Shown: positions 39,966 to 50,600, counted from the stretch's first letter. The stretch: 64,000 nucleotides of DNA from Enterococcus innesii (GCA_018982785.1 JAHHEN010000003.1:186001-250000); one strand, 5' to 3'. Notes: generated by a model not told the origin, from the sequence alone. Numbers and translations: made by a program.

Positions 39966-40775
39966 GTGAAAAAAGGATTTGTTTTAGGATTGAGTGTATT
40001 GGCGTTAGGTGTATTGGGGGCTTGCGGTTCCAGCTCTGATGAGGCGAGCGAAGAGAAAATCATCAAAGTCGCTTCACAAACGACACCAATGACCGATGTC
40101 GTAAAAGTTGCTGCTGAAGCGGTCGAAGATGGTTGGGAGATTCAATTGGTTCAAGTCAATGACAATATCCAGTACAACGAGTTGCTGAATAATGACGAGG
40201 TCGATGCCAACTTTGCGCAACATGAACCATATATGCAAATGTATAATGAAGAAAAAGATGCAAACCTAGTGGCATTAGATAAAATCTACAACGCAAAAGT
40301 CGGCTTTTATTCCAAAGAGTATACGGATATCAATGATATTCCAGAGGGAACGAAAGTCGCATTGCCGAATGATGTGTCCAATGAAGGTCGAGCGTTAGCG
40401 ATTTTAGCAGAAGAAGGGTTGATCACTCTCAAAGATGGCGTTGGGGTCAATGGAACACTTAAAGACGTTACCGAAAATCCGAAAAACTTTGAATGGTTAT
40501 CTGTCGATCTACTGAATCTTGCGGAAGCCTATGATGAGCCAAATGTATCTTTGGTATACAATTACCCAACCTATATTGCGAAAATCGGTTTGAAACCAGC
40601 AGATGCCCTTTTCTTAGAAAAGACCATCGATGATCGCTTTGCTATTTCATTGGTTGCTCGAGAAGACAATCAAGATTCTGAAAAAATCGCTGTATTGCGC
40701 CGTGCCATGACTAGCGATAAAGTTCGTGAGTTTTTAGAAAACGAGCATAGTGATACGTTATTGCCAGCATTTTAA
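39966..40775 (+). CDS. metQ: MetQ/NlpA-family substrate-binding lipoprotein
   Basis: The substrate-binding lipoprotein of the importer, 269 residues. MKKGFVLGLSVLALGVLGACGSS holds the signal peptide and lipobox LGAC. DEVDANFAQHEPYM and LPNDVSNEGRAL are NlpA-family blocks. I start at the GTG at 39966, seven bases after GGAGG; the ATG two codons upstream is only one base from it. The ligand may be methionine, but the link to lplA leaves other ligands open. Confidence 0.9.
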   Translation: MKKGFVLGLSVLALGVLGACGSSSDEASEEKIIKVASQTTPMTDVVKVAAEAVEDGWEIQLVQVNDNIQYNELLNNDEVDANFAQHEPYMQMYNEEKDANLVALDKIYNAKVGFYSKEYTDINDIPEGTKVALPNDVSNEGRALAILAEEGLITLKDGVGVNGTLKDVTENPKNFEWLSVDLLNLAEAYDEPNVSLVYNYPTYIAKIGLKPADALFLEKTIDDRFAISLVAREDNQDSEKIAVLRRAMTSDKVREFLENEHSDTLLPAF

Positions 40776-40802
40776 TTTGTTTCTATCAAATGGAAAGAAC
40801 GC

Positions 40803-40839
40803 CCTTTGCCTAACTCTGTAAAAGAGAGTAGTCAAAGGG
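40803..40839 (+). terminator. Candidate terminator of lplA-metNIQ
   Basis: CCCTTTG and CAAAGGG pair, with inner CTA/TAG and CTCT/AGAG pairs. The following ATTTCTTGTCTTTTTTT is a broken T tail. Confidence 0.7.
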
Positions 40840-40966
40840 ATTTCTTGTCTTTTTTTGCTTTTTTATCACCCTTATCCATGATATACTGATTTGGTCAGAA
40901 AACTAGCGACAGTCTTAGATGGACACTGTTCGCATTGTAAATACAAGAAATGGAGCAATAAAATCA

Positions 40967-42547
40967 ATGGATAATACAAAATTAAAACAACAAGTCGATA
41001 GTCGCCGTACCTTTGCGATTATTTCCCACCCGGATGCGGGGAAAACAACCATTACAGAACAATTATTACTATTCGGTGGTGCGATTCGCCAAGCCGGTAC
41101 GGTCAAAGGAAAAAAGACTGGCAATTTCGCAAAGTCCGACTGGATGGAAATTGAAAAACAACGGGGGATCTCCGTTACCAGTTCCGTTATGCAGTTTGAT
41201 TACCAAGGCAAACGGGTCAATATTTTAGATACTCCTGGGCATGAGGACTTTTCTGAAGATACCTACCGTACCTTGATGGCGGTGGACAGTGCGGTTATGG
41301 TGATCGATAGCGCAAAAGGGATCGAAGCGCAAACGAAAAAACTTTTCCAAGTGGTTAAAAAACGCGGCATTCCAATTTTTACCTTCATCAATAAACTCGA
41401 CCGTGATGGCCGTGAACCATTAGAATTACTAGAAGAGCTAGAAGATCTTTTAGAGATCGAATCATTTCCAATGAATTGGCCGATCGGCATGGGGAAAGGC
41501 TTAGAAGGGCTGTATGATATCCATAACCAACGGGTCGAATTTTACCGTCCAGACAATCACGGTGGGGAACGTTTAGTTGCCCTAGATGAAAATGGACAAT
41601 TTCCTGCAGACCATCCATTTGCCGAAGATGGGCTGTTCCAACAAGTTTTAGAAGAAGTGGAATTGCTGCAAGAAGCTGGCGATGCCTTTGACACAGAAAA
41701 AATCGCTCGTGGCGATCAAACACCCGTGTTCTTTGGTTCTGCCCTTACGAATTTCGGTGTACAGACCTTTTTGGAAACCTTCTTGTCCTTTGCACCAGCA
41801 CCTTATGGTCACAAAACTTTGGCCGGTGATGAAGTCAGTCCTTATGAACCAGAAATGTCCGGGTTTGTGTTCAAGATCCAAGCAAATATGAATCCTGCCC
41901 ATCGTGATCGGATCGCCTTTGTCCGTATTTGTTCAGGAACCTTTGAACGAGGCATGGACGTGACACTAGAGCGTACCGGTAAAAAAATGAAACTCAGCAA
42001 TGTGACACAATTTATGGCAGATACCCGAGAAAATATTGAAGAAGCAGTCGCTGGAGATATCATCGGGGTTTATGATACGGGAAATTATCAAATCGGTGAT
42101 ACGATTTATGAGGGAAAACTCAAAGTTGCTTACGAAGAGCTACCATCGTTTACTCCGGAACTCTTTATGAAAGTCACTGAAAAAAATGTGATGAAGCAAA
42201 AATCATTCCACAAAGGAATCTATCAGTTGGTCCAAGAAGGAGCCATCCAGTTGTACAAGACGTATCTTAGTGATGAGTATATCATTGGTGCTGTCGGGCA
42301 GCTGCAATTTGAAGTCTTCCAATACCGCATGATGAATGAGTACAATGCAGAAGTCATTATGACCCCAATGGGCCACAAGATCGCTCGTTGGATCGATCCG
42401 AAAGACTTAGATGAGCGCATGAGCTCAAGCCGTAATATTTTAGCGAAAGATCGTTTCGATCAACCATTGTTCTTATTTGAAAATCAATTTGCAATGCGTT
42501 GGTTCGCTGACAAGTACCCAGATGTCGAATTGAAAAGCTTGATGTAA
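40967..42547 (+). CDS. prfC: Peptide chain release factor 3
   Basis: The GTPase that recycles RF1 and RF2 after termination, 526 residues. SHPDAGKTT is G1, [14 protein letters not shown] is G3 and NKLDRD is G4. The length and C-terminal domain match RF3 and not EF-G. I use the ATG at 40967 with GGAG 11 bases upstream; a longer frame starts 48 bases earlier. Single gene with a terminator. Confidence 0.95.
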   Translation: MDNTKLKQQVDSRRTFAIISHPDAGKTTITEQLLLFGGAIRQAGTVKGKKTGNFAKSDWMEIEKQRGISVTSSVMQFDYQGKRVNILDTPGHEDFSEDTYRTLMAVDSAVMVIDSAKGIEAQTKKLFQVVKKRGIPIFTFINKLDRDGREPLELLEELEDLLEIESFPMNWPIGMGKGLEGLYDIHNQRVEFYRPDNHGGERLVALDENGQFPADHPFAEDGLFQQVLEEVELLQEAGDAFDTEKIARGDQTPVFFGSALTNFGVQTFLETFLSFAPAPYGHKTLAGDEVSPYEPEMSGFVFKIQANMNPAHRDRIAFVRICSGTFERGMDVTLERTGKKMKLSNVTQFMADTRENIEEAVAGDIIGVYDTGNYQIGDTIYEGKLKVAYEELPSFTPELFMKVTEKNVMKQKSFHKGIYQLVQEGAIQLYKTYLSDEYIIGAVGQLQFEVFQYRMMNEYNAEVIMTPMGHKIARWIDPKDLDERMSSSRNILAKDRFDQPLFLFENQFAMRWFADKYPDVELKSLM

Positions 42548-43218
42548 AAGCCGTTTCCCGCTAGACTGTTTAGGTATGCGCAACTTTGTGGGTAGCGTGA
42601 ATCTTTTTTAGGGTAAAGGTCCTTTCTTATCAAAATGGATAAGAAGGGGCTTTTTTGTGCTGCCAGGGTGCTTTTTGATGCAGAATGAAATGTGGGATAA
42701 GTTGTTAATGATTCACTGATTGAAGGATTCGCAAAAAAATTATCTTAATTCATAAACATTCTTTTAAAAGAAGATAAAATTGAGTCGGGAAAAGAGCGTA
42801 GTATTAAAGATGACAGCAAGGAATTGCATTTGAAATGAATAGAAAAATAGCCTAGGCAACATTTAATGATTCAGGAGATTTTCTTCTTGTTTGAAAGTAG
42901 AGGAAAAGCAGAGAAGAGATTGCCAGTGTTTGAGGGCATTTAATTCATTGATTGAGGGACATCTTCTTTTTGTCAGATGCTACTAGTGAAGATAAGTGAA
43001 GATATCTGAGCAGGATTTGGTTATAAACCTTGAAACTTCATTTGAAGTACTCCTAACAGATGGCTTAAGTTTTCAGTTGGTGAACCATGGCTTCGTGACT
43101 CCAAAATGGATATTAGTCTCATTGCTAGTCTGCTAGTTATCTATGTCTCGATTTTGCTAAAGCGAATGATTATTTGTTAAATAAAAGTGATTTCTGAAAG
43201 AAGAAAGGGGACCAGGTA
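42548..43218. other. AT-rich intergenic region before the first exported-protein gene
   Basis: About 670 bases. The prfC terminator is at its start. The rest has no frame with good coding features. It marks the start of a stretch where spacers become long and AT-rich. The ribosome binding site AAAGGGG of the next gene is at its end. Confidence 0.55.
42617..42656 (+). terminator. Terminator after prfC
   Basis: GGTCCTTTCTTATC pairs with GATAAGAAGGGGC, including G-U pairs, and is followed by six T residues. Confidence 0.85.
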
Positions 43219-43884
43219 GTGCTAAAAAGTTTGTTATTCATTTTTTCGGTGATGATTTTATTTCCAACACTAGAGGCTATGGCTGATGACGTTTCCGAAA
43301 CTTTGATTTTTGATTTAAACACGATTGACTTTAAGGATGAACACTATTATTTGTTAAGAACCACACAAGATCTTCAGCTGACTGTCGATAGCAACGGCAG
43401 TGAAGGTGCTTTTGATGTAACGATCACTGCTGTTGGGGAAGCATTTTCAGCAGAACTAAACAGCGTGAACGGTTCGGAAGAGATGATCATTCAGATTGAG
43501 GATGCTGACGAAGCATCAATGATTCTTAACGTAGCTGCAACATTGAACATAAAGGAATATCTTGATTCCAACTCTGAGTACTACCTATCAGTCACTTTTA
43601 CAGCAATTGATGATTCAGAGACCTTTACGAAAGATATAAAAATGAATCAGACGGATGAGGAAAAAGAAGAGATACCGGATGAAAACTTGACAGATGAAGA
43701 CCAAGACGATGAAAAGCAAGAAGACAAAGGCATTGAAGATGAATCCGAGAGCCAAAAGGAAGAAGCAGAATCTAATTACGACGAGCAAGCAAACTTGGAA
43801 GAAGACACCCTTGATAATGACTCTACCAATTTAGAAGATTCGATCAGTGATGTCGAGGATGAGGCTAGTGCTGAGTTTTTTTAG
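43219..43884 (+). CDS. Exported protein with beta-rich domain and acidic tail, unknown function
   Basis: Not recognised. GTG start behind AAAGGGGACC. A signal peptide (LKSLLFIFSVMILFPTLEAMA) ends near residue 22. The mature part to about residue 145 has alternating hydrophobic residues typical of a beta-sandwich. The last 75 residues are mostly Asp, Glu, Ser and Gln, with no LPxTG, membrane segment or WxL motif. The opening FDLNTIDFKDE resembles FDFQEIDFSNE of the gene at 51731 and VDFAEISFTDA of the gene at 52640, suggesting one family. It has its own terminator. How it is held at the surface, if at all, is unknown. Confidence 0.65.
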   Translation: MLKSLLFIFSVMILFPTLEAMADDVSETLIFDLNTIDFKDEHYYLLRTTQDLQLTVDSNGSEGAFDVTITAVGEAFSAELNSVNGSEEMIIQIEDADEASMILNVAATLNIKEYLDSNSEYYLSVTFTAIDDSETFTKDIKMNQTDEEKEEIPDENLTDEDQDDEKQEDKGIEDESESQKEEAESNYDEQANLEEDTLDNDSTNLEDSISDVEDEASAEFF

Positions 43885-43965
43885 GGGAGAAAAGCCAGTA
43901 CGAGACAGCAACCTTTTTTTCAAAAGAAATGATCATTGAAGAAAAAATATTTAGGCATATATCAG

Positions 43966-43998
43966 GAAAAACCACTTATTTGATATGAGTGGTTTTTC
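43966..43998 (+). terminator. Terminator after the acidic-tail protein gene
   Basis: GAAAAACCACT and AGTGGTTTTTC pair around a 12-base loop and are followed by TTG. Confidence 0.75.
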
Positions 43999-44088
43999 TT
44001 GTCCCACTTCGGCGAGGAGATACGCAACATTACTTTAAAAAGGAAACTATCAATAATTGATGAGCAGTGGAATAAGCAGAAACAGCAC

Positions 44089-44116
44089 AAAAGAGAGGAA
44101 CTAGCCCTCTCTTTTT
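44089..44116. terminator. Hairpin at the end of the DUF916 gene
   Basis: AAAAGAGAGG and CCTCTCTTTT pair perfectly around a seven-base loop that contains the restored DUF916 stop codon. The plus-strand side has the better T tail. Confidence 0.6.
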
Positions 44117-45157
44117 CTTTTTGATTTCACTATATATATGACTGCCACTGTAAGTGCTGCTAAGAGAATTAGGATGATCCAGATAAACAATTGATTGTCT
44201 GACTGAATAGTGACAGTATTTGTGGGAATGCTTTCTTTTTGAAGTCATCCAGGTCTTCTTTCTCATAAGAAAAAAGAGTGGTGATTGCTTTTCTACTTGT
44301 TTCTATTGTCAACCGGTATTCGCCTTCAATAAGTTCACTATTGTCTATTAAAGGAATCTGCATTCTTGATTTGGTTAACGGCGTTAAAAGAACGGAATCT
44401 GCTAACTCCCCAGAGGCAATTGTTTCTCCATTTGGGTTTATTAGTTCGTAGAGTGCATTGTTCAAGTTGCCTAAAATAGGATTATAGTTGAGGGCGTAAA
44501 ATTGTAGGTTTACCGTATCTTGAAGCGCAACAAAGGAGAAATCTTCATAAACGACGTCTTTGAGCTCTTCCACTTCACTAAAAAGTAAGTTGATAAAAAT
44601 AAGTGATTCATACACAGATTTGATACCGATTGAATCTTCTGCTGTTTCAAGACCCATGATCTGACTAAAATTGATTGCCCCCATCACGGTTCCTTCACGT
44701 GCATGCTCCTCTGGAAGAGTAATCGTAACGGTCACCAGAACGGATTCATTCGGGGGATCTCAATTTGATTATCGTCATCTAATGCCTCTGACTCGATCGA
44801 TGCATAATTGGAAAAGTTATACTTGTCATCTAGCAGTAAGTTTAGGTCATCGCTATAGATGATAGCTGATTCTCGTGAGAGAGCAGTAGAGGTGTAAGGT
44901 GTGACAACAATGGATGAATCACCGGATCCAACATTTTCTAGTGTAATTTCAACAATATACGCCGTCTCCATCTCAGGAGAAATACTCAAGGTATTATCAG
45001 AAGTTTTGTACTCCGTTTCACTAAGTGTAAGTTTTAATGAATTCGCAGTTTCATCGGCATTTACGCGACGGATGCTTGCATTGCTAATGAATGCTATAAA
45101 GAGAAGCAACACAGAAATCCTTAGAAAAGAATTTCTGTGTTTGAATGTATGATTCAT
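44101..45157 (-). pseudogene. DUF916-type (WxL-interacting) membrane-anchored surface protein, two frameshifts
   Basis: A WxL-interacting-protein homologue in three frame pieces. Part one (from the ATG at 45157, behind AAAAGGA) has a signal peptide and the DUF916 domain. Part two has the DUF3324-like domain with GTVMGAINFSQIMG. Part three has the C-terminal helix WIILILLAALTVAVIYIV and a KSKRKREG tail. One C is missing in the C5 run at 44752-44756 and one A in the A5 run at 44236-44240. With both restored the protein has 352 residues and matches the paralogue at 53151 end to end. It follows the exported-protein gene at 45177 by 19 bases. Such proteins are thought to hold WxL proteins at the wall; no WxL protein is encoded here. 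Confidence 0.8.
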
Positions 45158-45176
45158 GTTTTTTTCCTTTTGAAAA

Positions 45177-45686
45177 TTATAGTGATGGAGTTTCACCAGA
45201 ATTGGTGCCATCTTGTGCAGTTACAGTGATAACAGGAGCGTCTGCATCTTCTGCTAATGCAGCAAACTCTTGTGCAAATGTTTGATCGATTGTAAATGTT
45301 ATGTCTGTTCCTTCAGGAGTGAAAACGATTTCAACAGGTGCAGCAGTCAAATCGTCTAGATTAGAGGAGTCTATTTGGATTCCATTAAAACCAACAGGTG
45401 ATTCTACAACAAAATTAACGATTGCTGTAGAAGCAGTTAAATTGGTCAAAGTACCACCTACATTTAAGATAGTTCCTGCCACAGTTCCATTGTTTAATAA
45501 AACATCAGTAATCTGTACAGGTTCTTCCAAGGCGATGCCGTCATTAAACTCGAATGTTGCCTCTCCATATTCGAGTTCAACCGGAATCGTCTCCGAGGCA
45601 GGGACACCTGTCACAGCATACGCGTTGACTCCTCCGGCTAACAACAAAGATGCAATGAATGTACTGCCTAGAACAATTTTTTTCAT
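45177..45686 (-). CDS. Small exported protein, beta-rich, unknown function
   Basis: Not recognised. A 169-residue protein with a signal peptide (MKKIVLGSTFIASLLLAGGVNAYA) and a Thr/Val/Ala-rich mature part with beta-strand periodicity. No Trp, no Cys, no LPxTG and no WxL motif. It is a paralogue of the protein at 46012: LLLAGGVNA and LNVGGTLTN correspond to LLTGGVNA and SNVGGALFN there. ATG at 45686 behind GAGG; a TTG two codons earlier is less likely. It is the first gene of a two-gene unit with the DUF916 gene, the place a WxL protein would normally take. Confidence 0.7.
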   Translation of the reverse strand: MKKIVLGSTFIASLLLAGGVNAYAVTGVPASETIPVELEYGEATFEFNDGIALEEPVQITDVLLNNGTVAGTILNVGGTLTNLTASTAIVNFVVESPVGFNGIQIDSSNLDDLTAAPVEIVFTPEGTDITFTIDQTFAQEFAALAEDADAPVITVTAQDGTNSGETPSL

Positions 45687-46011
45687 ATTCAAAACCTCAC
45701 TTTAATTATTGCAGTTGTTGCACTGCTTAAATGAATTATAATATGCAATTTAGGGTAGCGATTATCCGATTTAGTGCTAATTTTTTTGAAAATATATAAA
45801 ATATATACGGTGGAATATTTTATTGCGGTTAAAATTTGTTATTGAGATTATCATTTGTTCATTTGAAGCTGGCAGCAACGATCTGCAAACTACTGCGTCG
45901 GTTTTTGTTTATAAAATGAAAACGATAGAGACTTGATAAATAAGTCTCTGTCGTTTTATAGAAAAGATTCGGATGGTTCGATTGTGTACAAAAATTGGCG
46001 ATCTTTTTTGC
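45687..46011. other. Intergenic region between the two small exported-protein genes
   Basis: About 325 bases with the terminator of the upstream gene (45919-45957) and an AT-rich stretch that should hold the promoter of the gene at 45686. No coding potential seen. Confidence 0.55.
45919..45957 (-). terminator. Terminator of the exported-protein gene at 46012
   Basis: AAAACGATAGAGACTT pairs with AAGTCTCTGTCGTTTT with one mismatch around a seven-base loop. It is symmetrical enough to work on both strands. Confidence 0.85.
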
Positions 46012-46512
46012 TTATAGTGATACACAAGAAAAGTTTTCACTTTCCCCTGAAAGTCTGGCTGTAACAGTAATTATTGGTGGCTCTGTTAAGAAAGCAGTCT
46101 CACGGCTAACGGAATAAGTGGAGTTGATCGTGTTTTCTCCACGAGAAATAGCCTCGGCTTTGATCGTCACTGTTGGGTTATCAGTGATTTGGATGCCACT
46201 TTGTTCAGGGGCTTTGACTTCAACGATCACCTCAATGGGTGAGCGAGTGTAATTAAATAGTGCGCCGCCCACATTTGAAATTCCTCCTCGCGCAGAAAGG
46301 GGGCTGTTTTCGAAAAAGGTATCTCCGATAGTAAATCTTCCCCCATTCGTTAAACGCATTTCGTTGTGAAAAGCGAAAGCAGAATTTCCATCTAAGATGG
46401 TAACTTTGAGGGGTTCGCTATTAGGATTGCTGACGCTTAAGGCGGTTGCATTGACTCCTCCCGTTAGTAAGATTGTGGCTCCGAGAGTGATACTTAAGAA
46501 AGTTTTTTTCAT
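46012..46512 (-). CDS. Small exported protein, paralogue of the one at 45177
   Basis: Not recognised. 166 residues with a signal peptide (MKKTFLSITLGATILLTGGVNATA) and a beta-rich mature part; no Trp and no sorting motif. It ends GESENFSCVSL, with one Cys near the C-terminus. It resembles the 45177 protein over its whole length, including PPIITVTA versus APVITVTA near the end. CGAGG precedes the ATG. Its own terminator separates it from the next gene. Confidence 0.7.
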   Translation of the reverse strand: MKKTFLSITLGATILLTGGVNATALSVSNPNSEPLKVTILDGNSAFAFHNEMRLTNGGRFTIGDTFFENSPLSARGGISNVGGALFNYTRSPIEVIVEVKAPEQSGIQITDNPTVTIKAEAISRGENTINSTYSVSRETAFLTEPPIITVTARLSGESENFSCVSL

Positions 46513-47899
46513 TTTTAAACCTCGTTCTAGATTTTCAGATGTTTTTCTGAATATAAAAAGTATAAAGGGAAATTATCGTGAATATTATCTATATTTTTGC
46601 AAATCATCAATAAATAGTGTAGAAAATTGATAAAAAATAGGGTTGTTTGTTTTTGCTGGGGATTTTTGAAGGAGGGATAGGTTGTTTTTCCTATGGAAGT
46701 CCCTGTATAACTAAAACGAAGGAGTAAAGCAAAAATAGCCTATTAAACGAACAACAAATGAAACCATTGCTTCAAACTGGTGGCATCCAGGGCATCTCTC
46801 CATTTTGTGATGCATGATCTATTGGTAAAAAAGCACTTTTCCGATGCTATTCGGAGTAATTGCTGTGATTTGTCGGCATTGGCGCTTCTCTAGGAAGATC
46901 ATAGGAGGTTTTCTTTATCTAAGTCGGTTTCGTTCATAAGTAGAGTATTATGCCCAGCGTAAACGTCAGCCACTATTTTGTGGAGGTTTTTCAGGTAGGG
47001 TAGGTGAAGTGCAGAAGTCAACAAATGACTTGACTTCAACCCTTTGATTTAGTCTCTTAAAAATCCAAAATTCACTGAAATACAGAACAAGTTTTCTGAG
47101 GGCTTTATTTAAGTGATCGCTTTTATTCTCTACAATTGTCCTTAAGATTGCTTTTGCCTGCATTCTCAGGAATCTTTTTAAGTAATACAAAAATTGACAT
47201 AGAATAAATATATCGGTGAATATTGTCAAAAATATTGGAATAAATTATAGAATGTGCGTTTTTATCTGTTAATCGTGGGGATTTCTTGGTAGAATGACCT
47301 CGTAGAGCATTTCACTTTCTCTGTTGTTTTCTTGTGTCAGGTTAAGGTTTTATTTGAGAAAGATCGGCTTTTTTATTTCATATCAATCTGGGGCTGAGAA
47401 ATCATTTATGATTGAACAGTCCCAAAAAGTATAGGTAAAATTATGTTTATTGTGATGACGGGTGAAGGAGTGCTAGCGATATGAAATTCTTACAAAGAAA
47501 AGAGGGATTTCAGCGGAATCATTTTTAGGAATGACCAGCAGGGGCATGGTGAAGAAAGCTAACAGAGTTAGGGTTTCTGATGTAATCGAATGTTCAATAG
47601 AACCCATTGTTTGAAAGTGCAATTCATGAGAACTGTCAATTCAAAACAGGATGCCTCCTATTTTATCAGGATGGATCGTGAAGGGAATTAGCAACTCTTG
47701 GGACAGCCTGTGACTTTCAGGGTAGAGCTTCGTTTAAAAAATTCAACACTCATTTTTTTCTGTAACTGGCAAATTCTTCTTATTATAATAAATGATTATT
47801 TTTTTTTTAGTTTTTTTCATCAAAAGACGATAAAATTAAAAAAGAAGATGCTATATGCTTATTAAAGAGGATTAAAGTTCTTTTTAGGAGTGTGAAAAT
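46513..47899. other. 1.4 kb region without a convincing gene
   Basis: The longest gap in the window. An 87-codon minus-strand frame (46966-47229) lacks a recognisable product. At 47481 an ATG with a good GAAGGAG site opens only a 15-codon frame (MKFLQRKEGFQRNHF). No transposase fragment, tRNA or repeat array is visible. It probably holds degraded sequence plus the promoters of both flanking genes. Confidence 0.5.
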
Positions 47900-48367
47900 A
47901 TGCTGCAGTCTAAAGAAAAAAATATTGAACAGCAAAAGGCTTTGATGATAAGTGTTCGTTTTTTCAGTAATAAAGTAAATTCGATTTTAGAGCGAAATCT
48001 GATTGTTGATCAAAAAGCAGATATCGCTGAAACGCTAGCGTATTTGGAAGATTCTTTAGGGGAGATCAACATCCTTACCCACACGATCCAGCATGTGTTT
48101 TGTATCGCGGAACATGCACGCTTAGATCAAGCCGGTTGTCACCATCGACTAGAGCATTTTTGGGGAGATGTTATTTGTTATGTGATCGAATGTGTAGACA
48201 AATCGGGCAACTATTATGACTTTAAGGTAGTAGGAAATGTTGATGCGGGGGATAAAGAGTTGATTGACGCATTTAATGAATTGACGGATGACTTGGTCAT
48301 TTTGAATATCTATGAATACAAAGATTGCTGGATAAAACGAGAACGCAGTACTCTAAAAGGAACTTGA
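47900..48367 (+). CDS. Hypothetical cytosolic protein (155 aa)
   Basis: Not recognised. ATG behind AGGAG with nine-base spacing. No signal peptide or membrane segment. The N-terminal half is helical and the middle has the His-rich HARLDQAGCHHRLEHFW. The C-terminal part (NIYEYKDCWIKRE) resembles the end of the 50850 protein (FTIDYYDEAWVVK), and the VRFFSNK and LEDSL words match IRFANER and VDSL there. It is the first gene upstream of an Mga-like regulator, as the second copy is upstream of the other module. A role with the exported-protein system is inferred from location only. Confidence 0.6.
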   Translation: MLQSKEKNIEQQKALMISVRFFSNKVNSILERNLIVDQKADIAETLAYLEDSLGEINILTHTIQHVFCIAEHARLDQAGCHHRLEHFWGDVICYVIECVDKSGNYYDFKVVGNVDAGDKELIDAFNELTDDLVILNIYEYKDCWIKRERSTLKGT

Positions 48368-49113
48368 TCCTTCTTTCTAGAAGTTCATCTTTTTCTATCG
48401 GAAATTATGTTTGAATATTCTGACATTTTACCACGCTTTTTTACGCCTTAGTAAAAGGGAGTTGCTTTAGTTTGTCTTCGGCAAGTGGATAGAACGACAA
48501 AGCTAGCAATCAATTTCTCGAGACATTAAAAGCAAGCTTTCTCAATCCCTCAGGAGAGCCATTGGCCAATCGAATTGGCTAGAGGCTACAAATCCATTAC
48601 TCCTGCAGAAGCTAGCTTACTTTTTTTTACAATGGACGAAAGAACTTCGATTCCATGAACAGAGTGAACCATCAATGTGACTGCTGATTTTCCCCTTCTT
48701 ATGACTAACACTCCTAACCAGTAGAAAGGATCTTAGTGTGCAAGTTTAGTTTTCCTATAAATGATGCGCTGCGGGATTAAGTGTTTTTTTGTGAATCAGT
48801 ATGTAGCAGAAAGTGTAGAAAGGCTTTTTTCTTCACATATTTGCGGAGTTTGAAGAACAAGCTTCGCATGTAGATTCATTATTGATGCCAAAAGCAGATC
48901 GATCAAGTCAGAGCTACAATACCAAAATGGGTATCATAACAGTGAATACTACACTCAGACAGAATACTTTTCAGATTAAGAGAAAAATCTTAGAATGAGT
49001 TAAAGTTGAAGAAACTATTAAAAATGACCGTTTTGTGAATGATTTGGCAGTTACTTAAAGTTTTTTTAATACAATTGGAAGCTGGGATATTTTTTATTAA
49101 GGCGGTTGAAAAA
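48368..49113. other. Intergenic region before the first Mga-like regulator
   Basis: About 745 AT-rich bases. A weak stem GAACTT/AAGTTC with a following T-rich stretch near 48361-48400 may end the upstream gene. Nothing else recognisable. Confidence 0.45.
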
Positions 49114-50570
49114 TTGGATTATATAGAAAAATTGTATAGGTTTTACTTAACTAAGAAACAAGTTGATAAACTAACAATTGTAAGAAATCTCGTTGTTGAA
49201 AAACAACTTTCTTTAGATGCGATTGGAGAATCCCTCAGTAAGTCACTTTATCAGGTGAAAATTCTCTTAACTGAGATCGATGATGATCTAACCGGTATTT
49301 CAACGCTGGAGGACTCCTTTTTTTTTCTTGAAAAAAGAACACTTCATCTGTCTGATGATTTAAATCAAGAACAAAGTCTGTATATTTTTGTAAACCTCAA
49401 AAAAAAGTATTTTTTGGAATCTCCCTATTACAAACTCCTCATCTATTTATTAAGAAAACGAAAAACACGAATGGTGGATATTTCAGAAGAGCTGATTTTT
49501 AGTGTTTCCTATTGTTATAAACTGCTTAGTTATTTAAAAAAAATGTTCGCGGTCCAAAATGTACCGATAAAAATCAGTAATAGCAGTGATTCGATTCAAT
49601 TAACAGGGGAAGAATCATGTATTCGCATGTATCATTATCTCGTCGAAGTCATGGCCTGTAATGTTTATACAGAACATCCCATCCGTTCTAGTGTGGAGTG
49701 GATCGCCAAAGATTATGAGACGTTGCGTACGACAAAGGTCAAGCATGCGATCGTTTTTTCTATTATTGAAAATGCCATTCTCCGAGGGAATATTGTTCCT
49801 GGAGTTGATGCGTCAACATTAGCGCTTTATCATTGTTTAAAGAAAGAAAATGATCAACAGCTGGCAAATCTTTTTCCTATTCGCAATCAATCTGATGTGG
49901 AAAAAGAACTTGTCTACTATTATTTTTGGCGGGTGCTTTTCATCCCAGAAACAGTGAGAGAATCTGAAAAAAGGTGATCGGGGAAAAATTCCTCATGCTT
50001 GAAAACAATGGTTATGTGGATTTTGCTTCTCAGATTCTTGAGCAACTTTCAAAGAAATATGCTCTAACAAAGCAGGCTTCATCAGTTTTTATCTATGAAG
50101 TAGTGATCAATACTTGGGGCTATATCCATCTTTATCTAGATAATTTTTTGTCAATCGGGGAGATTGATTATACAAATGATCGACTGGTTGAAGTGGAGGT
50201 TATCATAGATCGGGTCCTTAATAATCATCGGGGATGGATCGAGAGAGAGCCGCTTTTTATTCGTAAGCTTTCCCAAATCGTTACTTCCTACCTACCTATC
50301 CAAAAAGAAGATCAAATAAATATTGGTATCTCTCTTTTGAATCATCCGGAATATATCCCTGTTATCAAAAATACGCTATTGAAAATCTATAATGAGAAAG
50401 TTATCAAGTTTAATGCCAATCTAGCTGACTCTGATATTTTGGTTTCAGATGGTGTTCTGATCCATAATGCGTCACAAAAATTTGCATTTTTTGGCAATGT
50501 TCATAATACAAGAGATTGGGATAATTTGAATGCCATGATCCAATCAGCGATCTTGGCGAAATATACATAA
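49114..50570 (+). pseudogene. Mga-like transcriptional regulator, frameshifted
   Basis: An Mga/AtxA-type regulator in two frames. The N-terminal part has helix-turn-helix regions (SLDAIGESLSKSLYQVKILL and VDISEELIFSVSYCYKLLSYL). The second part ends in an EIIB-like domain with NLADSDILVSDG. One added A in the A6 run at 49967-49972 joins ESEKKVIGEKF and gives 485 residues, one more than the intact paralogue at 54582. I start at the TTG at 49114, eight bases after AAGGCGG, because it aligns with the paralogue's start; the longest frame begins at 49039. Such regulators act on surface-protein genes in streptococci and enterococci. Confidence 0.8.
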
Positions 50571-50573
50571 AGC

Positions 50574-50600
50574 AGAGCGCATGTGGCGCTCTCTTTTTTT
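50574..50600 (+). terminator. Terminator after the Mga-like gene
   Basis: AGAGCGC and GCGCTCT pair around a five-base loop and are followed by CTTTTTTT. Confidence 0.9.

Noticed and set aside
46966-47229. 87-codon minus-strand frame in the long gap
   Set aside because: No ribosome binding site or recognisable motif; residue use is that of random AT-rich sequence.
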